Below are positions 17,302-25,526 of a DNA stretch of 64,000 nt, one piece after another. The DNA comes from Allomuricauda ruestringensis DSM 13258 (lineage in GTDB: Bacteria > Bacteroidota > Bacteroidia > Flavobacteriales > Flavobacteriaceae): NCBI RefSeq assembly GCF_000224085.1, contig NC_015945.1, positions 2,181,501 to 2,245,500 of the forward strand, in the 5' to 3' direction. The translations under genes and the position numbers were made by a program. The notes beneath the pieces are model-generated. The model made no database searches, was not told the DNA's origin, and saw only the letters and a list, made by a program, of their open reading frames with translations. The first letter of the stretch is position 1; the number at the start of each line of letters is the position of its first letter.

Positions 17302-17877
17302 TTGAAGATCATCGCGTTACATAGCAACGAAAAACAATTGATCAAAAAATCAATCAAAGGAGACCAACAGGCTCAAAAGTTGTTGTACGATAAATTTTCA
17401 CCCAAAATGTTGGGTGTTTGCAGGCAATATATCAAAGACCTTCATTTTGCGGAAGATGTGATGATCAATGGATTTGTCAAGGTCTTTAACCATTTGAATT
17501 CCTATCAACATAAAGGGAGCTTTGAGGGCTGGATTAGAACCATAATGGTAAGGGAAAGCATCTCTTATCTACGCAAAAGACAATTTGTGGTTTATGACGA
17601 TGATGCTGTGGAAGTGAACGGAGAGGTTTCATCCGGAAATGACAATCTCTTGGATGTGGAATATGTGCAATACCTTATCGATGAATTGCCAGAGGGCTAC
17701 AAAGCAGTTTTTTTGCTTTATGCCATAGAAGGCTACGGGCACAAGGAGATTGCGGAGCTATTGGAAATATCCGTAGGAACTTCAAAATCGCAATTGTTCA
17801 AGGCCAGAAAGATGCTTCAAGAGAATTTAAGTTTAAACGGAATGTCGCCCAAATCAAAATCGGCGAGTAAAAAATAG
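17302..17877 (+). CDS. ECF-type RNA polymerase sigma factor
   Basis: A 191-residue sigma-70 family member with region 2 (Y-D-K-F-S-P-K-M-L-G-V-C-R-Q-Y, then A-E-D-V-M-I-N-G-F-V-K-V-F and G-S-F-E-G-W-I-R-T-I). Region 4 has a helix-turn-helix (G-H-K-E-I-A-E-L-L-E-I-S-V-G-T-S-K-S-Q-L) and a lysine-rich tail. The start is a TTG at 17302. The next gene begins 4 bases later and has the layout of a membrane-bound partner, so the two probably form a sigma/anti-sigma pair acting on the envelope genes nearby; target genes are unknown. Confidence 0.9.
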   Translation: MKIIALHSNEKQLIKKSIKGDQQAQKLLYDKFSPKMLGVCRQYIKDLHFAEDVMINGFVKVFNHLNSYQHKGSFEGWIRTIMVRESISYLRKRQFVVYDDDAVEVNGEVSSGNDNLLDVEYVQYLIDELPEGYKAVFLLYAIEGYGHKEIAELLEISVGTSKSQLFKARKMLQENLSLNGMSPKSKSASKK

Positions 17878-17881
17878 CGGT

Positions 17882-18607
17882 ATGGATAAATTGGAAAAAC
17901 ATATCAAAGGGAAGTTGGAGGAGCGAACCATTGCCCCGTCAGCGAATGCTTGGGACAAAATCGCTTCGCAAGTTAAGGAGCCCTCGCCAAGAAAAAAGAA
18001 TACTTGGTTCCCGTACGCCATAGCTGCAAGTGTTATGGGTATTGTACTAGTGTCCGTCTTCTTTTTTACAAAGAGTAATCCTGAAGTGGAACAAATCCAA
18101 GTAGTGGATACCGAGACTAAAACGGAAACACAAACTCAGTTTGAAGATAGAAAGGTCAAAGAACTAGTGAAGGATGAGCAAACCGAGGTTGCTGAAACAA
18201 AGTCGGAACGTATTACACCAGAAAAAACAGAGGAATTTGTTCCAAAAACACCGGTTTCCAATACTGCAATTGCCGAGCGAGAAGTGAGACAACCCTTAAA
18301 GGATGAGATTATTATAAACTCGGATAAGTTGATTGCACAAAAGGTAGAGGAAGTAGTAGCACAGGTAGAGCTTATGGAAATTTCGCAGCAAGATGTTACC
18401 GATGCCGAAGTGGATTCACTTTTACGAGCGGCACAACGACAGATTTTGACCGATAAGTTGTTCTCCAAAAGTGGCTCTGTAGATGCCATGTCCCTGCTGG
18501 CCGAAGTGGAGGATGAACTGGACGAATCGTTCCGAGACCAAATCTTTGATGCCCTAAAAACGGGTTACTTTAAACTACGTACCGCAGTGGCAGACCGAAA
18601 TCAATAA
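17882..18607 (+). CDS. single-pass membrane protein, probable anti-sigma partner
   Basis: A 241-residue protein: a cytoplasmic N-terminus (residues 1-43) with W-D-K-I (24-27), one membrane segment at about 45-62, then a long acidic, Glu/Thr/Lys-rich periplasmic region with low complexity (about 65-160). It ends in a compact segment with F-K-L-R-T-A-V-A. It lies 4 bases after an ECF sigma gene, an arrangement typical of Bacteroidota sigma/anti-sigma pairs. It has no recognisable zinc anti-sigma motif, so the function is inferred from position and topology alone. Confidence 0.7.
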   Translation: MDKLEKHIKGKLEERTIAPSANAWDKIASQVKEPSPRKKNTWFPYAIAASVMGIVLVSVFFFTKSNPEVEQIQVVDTETKTETQTQFEDRKVKELVKDEQTEVAETKSERITPEKTEEFVPKTPVSNTAIAEREVRQPLKDEIIINSDKLIAQKVEEVVAQVELMEISQQDVTDAEVDSLLRAAQRQILTDKLFSKSGSVDAMSLLAEVEDELDESFRDQIFDALKTGYFKLRTAVADRNQ

Positions 18608-18627
18608 AATTATTCATCAATCAAAAC

Positions 18628-18676
18628 AAACCTTCTACAACTTCCTGCCCAAAGCGGGCGGGAAGGAGGGAGGTTT
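18628..18676. other. hairpin in the leader before the outer-membrane protein gene
   Basis: Inner arms CTTCCTGCCC / GGGCGGGAAG (18641-18650 and 18656-18665) pair over 10 bases with one wobble and a 5-base loop. Outer arms AAACCT/AGGTTT extend the structure. It ends 16 bases before the next start codon and lacks a T run, so it is more likely a leader structure or a dispersed GC-rich hairpin than a terminator. Confidence 0.5.
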
Positions 18677-18692
18677 ATAATCCAAAACAATC

Positions 18693-19763
18693 ATGAAAAC
18701 AATTACATTTTATTCAGCAGTGTTATTCTTGTTCTTAGTTTCCCATATAGCTTTTGGGCAGGAGGACTATCAAAAGAAAATTGAGGCGTTGAAAATTGAA
18801 AAGCAGCGTATCATAGAACAGGAGAAAGACGCCCTTAAGTTCGAGGTTAGGGATATTAATCAGCGATTGGAGGATGGCGATATTTCTGAAAGCGAGGCCA
18901 AAACCTTAAAAGAGGAAGTTGCCAAACGGCGCGCTTTAAATATTGAGAACCGAGTTGCCATTATTGAGAACAAGATTGCTTGGTTGGAGCGCAATGAGGG
19001 TGAGGTGCTTATGTTGACCGAATCGGATACCCTAGAGGGAGACAGAATGCGAGTAGGGCTGCTTATTGATGGCAAACCTGCAATTACCTTTAATTCCAAA
19101 AGGTGGAAAAAAGAAATAAAATATGACAGACGTACTTACTCCGATTTTGTAATGGCCATTGGTTTAAACAATGCATTGATCGAGGGGCAATCGTTGAATG
19201 ACTCACCCTATAAAATTGGAGGAAGCCGCTTTTTTGAAATGGGTTGGCAATGGCGAACCAGAGTTTTTAAAAATTCTAACTGGTTACGTTTTAATTACGG
19301 ATTTTCATTTCAGTTTAATGGTTTAAAGCCAGACGGGAACAGGATTTTCGTTCAAGAAGGTGACCAAACAGTTTTGGAAGAGTTTGAATACGATTTGGAT
19401 AAATCTAAATTTAGAATGGACAATCTTGTATTTCCAGTACATTTTGAGGTAGGTCCCTCTCGTTTCAAGAAATCGGAGCGTACTATCCGCTACTCGATAA
19501 GGGATCAGTTTAGGCTTGGTTTTGGTGGGTATGGAGGATTTAGCCTGGGTACCCGTCAAAAATTAAAATACAATAGAGAAGGTGAAAATGTCAAGGACAA
19601 GCTTAAAAGAGATTATAACAGCAGTGACCTAATTTATGGTGTGAGTGGGTATATGGGGTTTGATGGGGTATTGTTGTATTTGAAATATGACCTAAACCCC
19701 ATTTTTAAAGATGCGGATATAAAGCAGAACAATATATCACTGGGCCTTCGGTTCGATATTTAA
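18693..19763 (+). CDS. outer-membrane β-barrel protein with N-terminal coiled coil
   Basis: A 356-residue exported protein. The signal peptide runs to about residue 22 (F-L-V-S-H-I-A-F-G-Q). Residues about 25-105 are a highly charged coiled coil (E-K-Q-R-I-I-E-Q-E-K-D). The rest alternates β-strands with aromatic girdles and ends L-G-L-R-F-D-I, a C-terminal signature suited to barrel insertion (aromatic near the end). It is the third gene after the sigma/anti-sigma pair, separated by 85 bases and a hairpin, so it may be a target or effector of that pair. Family not recognised beyond a PorT-like barrel impression. Confidence 0.75.
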   Translation: MKTITFYSAVLFLFLVSHIAFGQEDYQKKIEALKIEKQRIIEQEKDALKFEVRDINQRLEDGDISESEAKTLKEEVAKRRALNIENRVAIIENKIAWLERNEGEVLMLTESDTLEGDRMRVGLLIDGKPAITFNSKRWKKEIKYDRRTYSDFVMAIGLNNALIEGQSLNDSPYKIGGSRFFEMGWQWRTRVFKNSNWLRFNYGFSFQFNGLKPDGNRIFVQEGDQTVLEEFEYDLDKSKFRMDNLVFPVHFEVGPSRFKKSERTIRYSIRDQFRLGFGGYGGFSLGTRQKLKYNREGENVKDKLKRDYNSSDLIYGVSGYMGFDGVLLYLKYDLNPIFKDADIKQNNISLGLRFDI

Positions 19764-19784
19764 CCATTTTGAATCTTGAAAATG

Positions 19785-19834
19785 GAGGCTGTCTGAAATG
19801 ACGAGAATCGACATTTTGAACAGTCTCTTTTTTT
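19785..19834 (+). terminator. terminator built from a GAGGCTGTC inverted repeat
   Basis: An imperfect inverted repeat (GAGGCTGTCTGAAATGACG at the left, complement GAGACTGTTCAAAATGTCG at the right; 14 of 19 positions match), followed by seven T. The arm ends GAGGCTGTC match the termini of dispersed elements at 29249-29391 and 62799-62951, so the terminator looks like a shortened copy of that element family. Confidence 0.7.
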
Positions 19835-20075
19835 ATGAGGACAAGGCTCGCTCCATTTCTGGGGTAAACTCCTCTTTGTAGTACACTTTTTTGCAATGCG
19901 AACATTCCGCGTATCGCACATTATTGATGGTAAAAAGCGGAATCCAGAACAAATGGGCATAGTTGGGCTGGGCCACCACTGTTAAAGCTCCGGTTTGGTG
20001 ACAATAAGGACAGGTAACGTTTGGAAGCGCTTTGGTTTCCTTTTTGCCTGGTCTTGTTCCGAAAAAAAGTATCAT
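19833..20075 (-). CDS. small zinc-ribbon protein
   Basis: An 80-residue protein with two knuckles, C-P-Y-C (residues about 22-25) and C-S-H-C (about 58-61), which can bind one zinc as a ribbon. A hydrophobic stretch A-H-L-F-W-I-P-L-F-T lies between them and K-E-E-F-T-P-E-M near the end. This is the pattern of the zinc-ribbon family of small Bacteroidota and plant proteins of unknown role. It is convergent with the outer-membrane protein gene and separated from the divergent oxygenase gene by 107 bases. Confidence 0.82.
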   Translation of the reverse strand: MILFFGTRPGKKETKALPNVTCPYCHQTGALTVVAQPNYAHLFWIPLFTINNVRYAECSHCKKVYYKEEFTPEMERALSS

Positions 20076-20182
20076 TTAAAACTTGTGTTAATCGTCTTCA
20101 AAGTTAGAACTTTCCTATAGGAATGGAGAAAAATGATTTTCGTTTTTAAATATTTTCTACATTCGCCCACATTTATGAAACA

Positions 20183-20812
20183 TTGAACGCCTATCATAGC
20201 TTGGAGGATTGGTTATCCTGGATGGATGACATCTCCAATAAGGATTATGTGATTATCGACCATTTTTTGCAGGACGAATTGTATGCCGAGATCAAATGTT
20301 TTTTTCTTGGTAAGCTCCCCAATTTCAAGGAAGCGGGTATAGGCGCCCATTCCGATAATCAAATCGATACCAGAATACGTGGAGATTTTACGTACTGGTT
20401 GGACAGGGAAAGAGATGCCCAATTGCAAACGTATTGGAATCTATTGGATGAGACCATGCATATCTTTAACAGGTACTGCTATCTCAGCTTGTCGGGTTAT
20501 GAGTTTCATTTGGCCCATTATCCATCGGGCGGCCATTACGATAAACATTTAGATCAGTTCGAAAACAGGAACAACCGTATGATTTCCATGATCATTTATT
20601 TAAATGATGATTGGAAACCTGGCGATGGTGGCGAATTGGAAATTTTTGAAAAAGACGGAACAAGTTTCTTGGTAGAGCCCTTGGCTGCTCGTTGTGTACT
20701 ATTCAAAAGTGCTGAAGTTCCGCATGCAGTGCTCCAAGCCCATAAAAACCGGTTCAGTTTAACTGGTTGGTTATTGTACCAGCCTAGATCCGTGGGAAAA
20801 TTATTGGGGTAA
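20183..20812 (+). CDS. 2-oxoglutarate/Fe(II)-dependent oxygenase (SM-20/prolyl-hydroxylase-like)
   Basis: A 209-residue cupin-fold dioxygenase. The Y-P-S-G-G-H-Y-D-K-H-L-D motif supplies the metal ligands His122 and Asp124. The distal ligand is His181 in V-P-H-A-V, and Arg190 in N-R-F-S-L-T-G-W should bind 2-oxoglutarate. Y-L-N-D-D-W and G-G-E-L-E are further family features. Protein substrate hydroxylation is a family-level inference. Start is TTG at 20183 (an ATG eight bases earlier hits a stop after three codons). TACATTCG at 20158-20165 may be its -7 box. Its stop directly abuts the convergent gene at 20813. Confidence 0.88.
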   Translation: MNAYHSLEDWLSWMDDISNKDYVIIDHFLQDELYAEIKCFFLGKLPNFKEAGIGAHSDNQIDTRIRGDFTYWLDRERDAQLQTYWNLLDETMHIFNRYCYLSLSGYEFHLAHYPSGGHYDKHLDQFENRNNRMISMIIYLNDDWKPGDGGELEIFEKDGTSFLVEPLAARCVLFKSAEVPHAVLQAHKNRFSLTGWLLYQPRSVGKLLG

Positions 20813-21121
20813 TCAATCCCTTTTGAACGGAATCTGTTTAATGAGCGCCTCGTTTTGTCCATGTGACGCGCTATACGACATGACCAAGGTGCCTTTGGTG
20901 CCATCTGTGGCCTCAATGGTAAATACAGTGGATTGATCGCCTGGATTCGTAATGCCTTCGAAACGGTAGGAATCGATGATTTTTAAATCGTCAGGTTTGT
21001 ATTCCTTTTTGGAATATAATGCTTTAATGCAATTTTCTATTGCTTCAAAATCTTCTTTGTACCCTTCTTGGGTCAATGTGTTTACCGCCTCGGAAAGCGT
21101 GTCGAAACTATGTTTGTCCAT
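20813..21121 (-). CDS. small conserved cytoplasmic protein of unknown function
   Basis: A 102-residue protein without signal or membrane segment. The first half is helical and charged (F-D-T-L-S-E-A-V-N-T-L-T-Q-E-G-Y); the second half is strand-like (I-D-S-Y-R-F-E-G and T-V-F-T-I-E-A-T-D-G-T-K-G-T-L-V). Proteins of this look are common in Bacteroidota, and I recall some carrying a phosphoribosylpyrophosphate synthetase label. Nothing here supports that activity: the length is a third of such an enzyme and no PRPP loop is present. It is convergent with the oxygenase gene with no space between stops. Confidence 0.75.
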   Translation of the reverse strand: MDKHSFDTLSEAVNTLTQEGYKEDFEAIENCIKALYSKKEYKPDDLKIIDSYRFEGITNPGDQSTVFTIEATDGTKGTLVMSYSASHGQNEALIKQIPFKRD

Positions 21122-21436
21122 GTGTGTAGATTATGTTTTAAACTTTTTATTCTTTTTAGCCATATTGTATTTGCTGATATGGATGAGCTATCAATAAATA
21201 CAATCTCAAAATTCTTTGGATATGGAGAGCCTTCAACAATATTTGTCATGACCATTTGGTGATTTTCTTTTTGAAGAACGTTTTCCATAAACCTCGATAT
21301 TTTTCGGGTCTAGTCTTCTATTGTGCCATAAATTATCAAAATTTTTATGTCTTTAGGATGAATGTTATACTACCCTGAACACACATATTAGTTTTGATAA
21401 ACTACATAATTTTGGTCAATTATACCCGATTTTGAA
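21122..21436. other. 315-base AT-rich gap with one hairpin, no convincing gene
   Basis: Holds an inverted repeat ATTGTATTT / AAATACAAT (21164-21172 and 21196-21204) that encloses a second one, GATA/TATC. A 68-codon minus-strand frame from 21288 covers it but runs into the neighbouring gene and shows no recognisable domain. I treat this as an intergenic region that probably includes the promoter of the gene at 20813-21121. Confidence 0.5.
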
Positions 21437-23269
21437 TCATAATTTACCTCCCACTACAGGTAATGTAAATTCAGTTCCATCCAAATCCACTGTGAGCTCT
21501 GTACCCGGTTCGGGCCAAAGTGTGAACTCTTTATCGCTTGAAAAAATCATCAAACCAATTTGTTGACCTTTGGGAATGATTTGGTCATCAGGCATCAATT
21601 CAAATTCCATTTCGTAAAATTTATTGGGAACCAAAGGCTTACTTTTCGTTAATGAACTATGGTTTTGAGGGTCGGCCCATCCCCGTGTAATAATGTTATC
21701 CGTAATTTTGGTATTGAAGCTATCATTCCAAGGTAAGGATACCAACCAGATTGATAAATTGGCAGCGGGTTTGTTGCTGGCCAATTTAATCTTGATTTTG
21801 GGCACTCCGGAAATATGTACATCATCCGTTAAAGGTGCTGTAACATAGAGCAATCGATGCTTGGTGGTTTCCGCTTGCGCCAAACTGGAACCAGAAAAAG
21901 AGTAATTGTCAACCAAGGTTTCAGTTCCTTGCCTTTTGGGTTTGTTGGTGGCTAGTTGTCCTTTTTCAGGAGCTCCCTTGGTCAAGAACAGTTGTACGTC
22001 CTTAGCCTCTGGGTTGGGATAATCCTTGTATGGGGTTGGGTTATCTTTTTTATCATTTTCGCGAACGATCCATGCCTTGGGTTCCTCTTCCACACCATTT
22101 TCAATGCCATACAGGTAACGTGTGAACCATCGGTTCATCATGGAAATTGGAGGTGGTCCACCATGCCCATTTTGGTGGTAATAAATCTGTACGGGCAATC
22201 CCATTTCTTTAGCTTTCTTATAGATTCGATAGCTATGCTCTGGCATTACGTTCCAATCATTGAATCCATGTGACATCAAAAGCGCTGCTTTCATGGGTTT
22301 CATTTCGTTCAAATAGTCCCGTTCGGCCCAAAATTCGTTGTAATCTCCCGTAACACGGTCCTGTCCGTTTTTCATCTCGGTATCGCGTATCACTTTGTTG
22401 TTTCTTGCTCTTTTGGACTCATCACCGCTATGGATAAAATCGTATAGCACATCAATATCCTCCCCTAAATAGCCACCGGGAGAACGTACCAATCCATTGG
22501 AGCGGTAATAATGATAATACGAAGTATTGGGGGCAATGGGGATAATGGCTTCCAACCCATCAACTCCTGTTGTCGCCGCAGCAAGTGGGATGGTTCCGTT
22601 GTAAGAGGTTCCCGTCATGCCCACTTTTCCCGTGGACCAATAGGCCTTTACTTCTTTATCGCCGTCACGTTCAGTATAGCCTTTGGCTCTTCCATTGAGC
22701 CAATCTATCACCGCTTTGGGGGCTAGGGATTCATTGTTGCCTCCTACGGTTGGGGCTCCATCGGAAAGCCCGGTGCCCGGGGAAGAGGAGTGGACCACAA
22801 TATAGCCTCTTGGTACCCATGTCCTTACTTGGGAGTTCGAAATTATGGGACGCTCTCCTATACGTGTTACGTTCGGGTGTTTACGAGGCTCCCCAGACTC
22901 ACCGAGTTCATGCTTCACATCCCAAAAAATTCCTTTATCCATACCAGCGGTTCCTGCATAGTACGGGCTGGATTCGTAAATAACAGGAAGTTTCAGGTTT
23001 TCGGAGTCCGTTTGTTCTGGGCGTGTCACATCCACATGCATACGATCTAGTTTACCGTCACCATCCGAATCAAAAGTCGTTTCTACCCAAAGATCATGGC
23101 GTATCCATGTACTTGGGTCAGAAAAAGCTTCTACTACTTGGGCTTCTCCATTTTCAAAAATAGGGGATGCTTTTTTTGCTATTTGGCCTTGGCCAACCAG
23201 CATAAAGGCCATTAAAAATACTCCCAGTATCCCAATTTTATTTGATACTCTTTTCATCATACAATCCAT
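21437..23269 (-). CDS. exported X-Pro dipeptidyl-peptidase family (S15) serine hydrolase
   Basis: A 610-residue exported hydrolase. The signal peptide spans about residues 5-29 after alternative starts at Met1, Met4 and Met5. The α/β-hydrolase domain has its nucleophile Ser222 in G-T-S-Y-N-G, the usual S15/CocE elbow. The acid is probably Asp in H-G-F-N-D-W-N and the histidine lies in Q-N-G-H-G-G. A C-terminal jelly-roll domain (L-T-D-D-V-H-I-S-G ... W-P-E-P-G-T) completes the family layout. It probably cleaves Xaa-Pro dipeptides in the periplasm for peptide use; an ester substrate (CocE/NonD type) cannot be excluded. Confidence 0.9.
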   Translation of the reverse strand: MDCMMKRVSNKIGILGVFLMAFMLVGQGQIAKKASPIFENGEAQVVEAFSDPSTWIRHDLWVETTFDSDGDGKLDRMHVDVTRPEQTDSENLKLPVIYESSPYYAGTAGMDKGIFWDVKHELGESGEPRKHPNVTRIGERPIISNSQVRTWVPRGYIVVHSSSPGTGLSDGAPTVGGNNESLAPKAVIDWLNGRAKGYTERDGDKEVKAYWSTGKVGMTGTSYNGTIPLAAATTGVDGLEAIIPIAPNTSYYHYYRSNGLVRSPGGYLGEDIDVLYDFIHSGDESKRARNNKVIRDTEMKNGQDRVTGDYNEFWAERDYLNEMKPMKAALLMSHGFNDWNVMPEHSYRIYKKAKEMGLPVQIYYHQNGHGGPPPISMMNRWFTRYLYGIENGVEEEPKAWIVRENDKKDNPTPYKDYPNPEAKDVQLFLTKGAPEKGQLATNKPKRQGTETLVDNYSFSGSSLAQAETTKHRLLYVTAPLTDDVHISGVPKIKIKLASNKPAANLSIWLVSLPWNDSFNTKITDNIITRGWADPQNHSSLTKSKPLVPNKFYEMEFELMPDDQIIPKGQQIGLMIFSSDKEFTLWPEPGTELTVDLDGTEFTLPVVGGKL

Positions 23270-23485
23270 ATTTTAAAAATATTCCCTGTTATTGTGGAAT
23301 GTGCTTCTAAGATAATAAATCTTAAATAGGGATTTGAATTTCTGATTCACCTAAACTTTGTTTTTATTATCCAATTAATGGTAGGGAGCGAGGAGCGAGT
23401 GGCAAGAAATCTTACTTTATCAAAAACAATGGATTTTAAATCAGCAGTGGTTTATTATCTTTAACAGCTATTTTAATAGAATGCC

Positions 23486-25459
23486 TTGATTTCAAAAACT
23501 ACCATAGACCAAGTATATGAAACCGCCCGATTGGAGGAGGTAATCGGCGATTTTGTGCAATTGAAGAAATCCGGTTCCAATTTTAAGGGGCTTAGCCCAT
23601 TTACCGATGAGCGTACCCCCAGCTTCATGGTTTCGCCCGTTAAGCAAATCTGGAAGGATTTTAGTAGCGGAAAAGGAGGGAATGTGGTGGCTTTTTTAAT
23701 GGAGCACGAGCACTTTACCTATCCCGAGGCCATTAAGTACTTGGCTAAAAAATACAATATTGAGGTAGAGGAGACCGAGCAGACAGATGAGCAAAAGGAG
23801 CAGGCCAATGAGCGGGAAAGCATGTATTTGGTCTCTGAATACGCCCAAAAGTATTTTGCGGAAACGCTATGGAACAGTGAACCCGGCAAAGCCATTGGTC
23901 TTACCTATTTTAAGGAACGTGGATTTACCGACGAGACCATAAAACGGTTTGGACTGGGGTATAGTTTGGACGAGTGGGAGGCCTTTACAAAAGAGGCATT
24001 GGATAAAGGATATCAGTTGGAGTTTTTGGAGAAAACCGGTCTTACCATTGTTAAGGAGAAAGCTGGTGGAGAAAACCGAACGTTCGATAGATTTAAGGGT
24101 AGGGTAATGTTTCCCATACATTCCATGAGTGGGCGGGTACTTGGATTTGGTGGACGAATATTGACCAACGACAAAAAGGCGGCCAAATATTTAAACTCGC
24201 CCGAAAGCGAGATTTACCATAAGAGCAAGGTGCTTTATGGTATCTATTATGCCAAGCAGGCCATTGCCAAGGAAGGCAATTGTTTTTTGGTAGAAGGTTA
24301 TACCGATGTCATCCAAATGTACCAACGGGGAGTGGAAAATGTGGTGTCATCCAGTGGAACGGCATTGACCCCCGAGCAGATTCGTTTGATCAATAGGCTC
24401 ACCAAAAATATTACGGTCCTGTTCGATGGGGATGCGGCCGGATTGCGTGCATCGCTCCGCGGTATCGACCTCATTTTGGAACAGGGCATGAATGTGAAGG
24501 TATGTACCTTTCCCGAAGGTGAAGACCCGGACAGTTTTGCCAAAAACAATACCTACGAGGATGTAGTGCTTTATCTTCAAGAGAATTCCAAAGACTTTAT
24601 CCAGTTCAAGACCTCTTTGTTGGCAAAAGAGGCAGCTAATGATCCTATAAAAAGAGCTGATACGGTTAGGGATATCGTAAATAGTATCAGTAAGATTCCC
24701 GATCGTATCCGTCAGGAAATATATGTTCAGGAATGTGCAAAGATCATGCAGATTTCTGAAGATGTACTCTACAATACCTTGGCTCAGATTGATAAAAAGC
24801 ATCAGACGGAAGCCTCTAAAAAAGTAAGGAAAGAACAAAAGGCCTTCGAAGTTGTCAAGAACGATGCCGTTGTGGAAAAGGTGGACGTTCAGTATGAGTT
24901 GGAACGCAAGATCATTGAAGTTCTTTTGCTATATGGAGACCAAAAACAAGAGTTTGAGGATTTGGTATTAAAGGAAAATGACGAAGGTGAACTGGTGCTT
25001 GAACCAGAGATTGTAGAGGCCAAAGTATATGAAAAAGTATATTTGGATCTTCAGGATGATGAAATCGAGCTGACCAACGGGCAATTTAAAACCATTTATT
25101 ATAAGTTGATCGAAAAACTTAACGAAGATGCTGATTTTTCGGTAAGTACATTTTTATCCGATTTGGACCAAGAAACCGTCTCGCAAGTATCTTCAATTTT
25201 GATGGAAGAAGAGCAGTATGTGTTGCATGATTGGGAACGACGGGACATCTATCCAAAAGAGAAGCAGATAGGCGTTGCCCAATTGGTAGGGGAAACCATT
25301 CTTACCCTACGTTGCAACTTGATTAAAAACCGAATCGAAAAGCTAAAGGAGAGAACCCAAGACAGCCAGGGCGACAATACGGAAGTTTTGGAAGAGATAA
25401 TGAATTATCTTCAACTAAATAAATTGTTGAACGCCAAATTGAACCGCGTACTTTCCTAA
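23486..25459 (+). CDS. dnaG: DNA primase, zinc-ligand residues replaced
   Basis: Synthesises RNA primers at the replication fork. The N-terminal zinc-binding-domain fold is recognisable but its four ligand positions are not Cys/His: Ser37 and Thr40 (in G-L-S-P-F-T) and Asp58 and Ser61 (in K-D-F-S-S-G). The catalytic TOPRIM core is intact, with L-V-E-G-Y-T-D-V and L-F-D-G-D-A-A-G-L. A C-terminal helicase-interacting region follows, and the length of 657 is normal. The start is TTG at 23486, which gives the usual M-I-S-K-T-T-I-D-Q-V. Zinc loss in this lineage is recalled from related flavobacteria and is not a sign of a pseudogene. A bidirectional terminator follows. Confidence 0.95.
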   Translation: MISKTTIDQVYETARLEEVIGDFVQLKKSGSNFKGLSPFTDERTPSFMVSPVKQIWKDFSSGKGGNVVAFLMEHEHFTYPEAIKYLAKKYNIEVEETEQTDEQKEQANERESMYLVSEYAQKYFAETLWNSEPGKAIGLTYFKERGFTDETIKRFGLGYSLDEWEAFTKEALDKGYQLEFLEKTGLTIVKEKAGGENRTFDRFKGRVMFPIHSMSGRVLGFGGRILTNDKKAAKYLNSPESEIYHKSKVLYGIYYAKQAIAKEGNCFLVEGYTDVIQMYQRGVENVVSSSGTALTPEQIRLINRLTKNITVLFDGDAAGLRASLRGIDLILEQGMNVKVCTFPEGEDPDSFAKNNTYEDVVLYLQENSKDFIQFKTSLLAKEAANDPIKRADTVRDIVNSISKIPDRIRQEIYVQECAKIMQISEDVLYNTLAQIDKKHQTEASKKVRKEQKAFEVVKNDAVVEKVDVQYELERKIIEVLLLYGDQKQEFEDLVLKENDEGELVLEPEIVEAKVYEKVYLDLQDDEIELTNGQFKTIYYKLIEKLNEDADFSVSTFLSDLDQETVSQVSSILMEEEQYVLHDWERRDIYPKEKQIGVAQLVGETILTLRCNLIKNRIEKLKERTQDSQGDNTEVLEEIMNYLQLNKLLNAKLNRVLS

Positions 25460-25466
25460 AAATATA

Positions 25467-25498
25467 AAACCCCTTTCAATTTAAATTGAAAGGGGTTT
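25467..25498. terminator. bidirectional terminator between dnaG and a response regulator
   Basis: A perfect 32-base palindrome with arms AAACCCCTTTCAATTT and its complement. It lies 7 bases after dnaG and 28 bases before the end of the convergent regulator gene. Confidence 0.88.
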
Positions 25499-25526
25499 CC
25501 ACAATAGTTGGTTTGGTTGGGTATTC

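Noticed and set aside
21082..21288. A 68-codon minus-strand frame
   Set aside because: It overlaps the start of the gene at 20813-21121, has no recognisable domain and covers an inverted repeat.
23486..25459. dnaG as a decayed gene because of missing zinc ligands
   Set aside because: Full length, intact catalytic core, and the same changes are recalled from related genomes.
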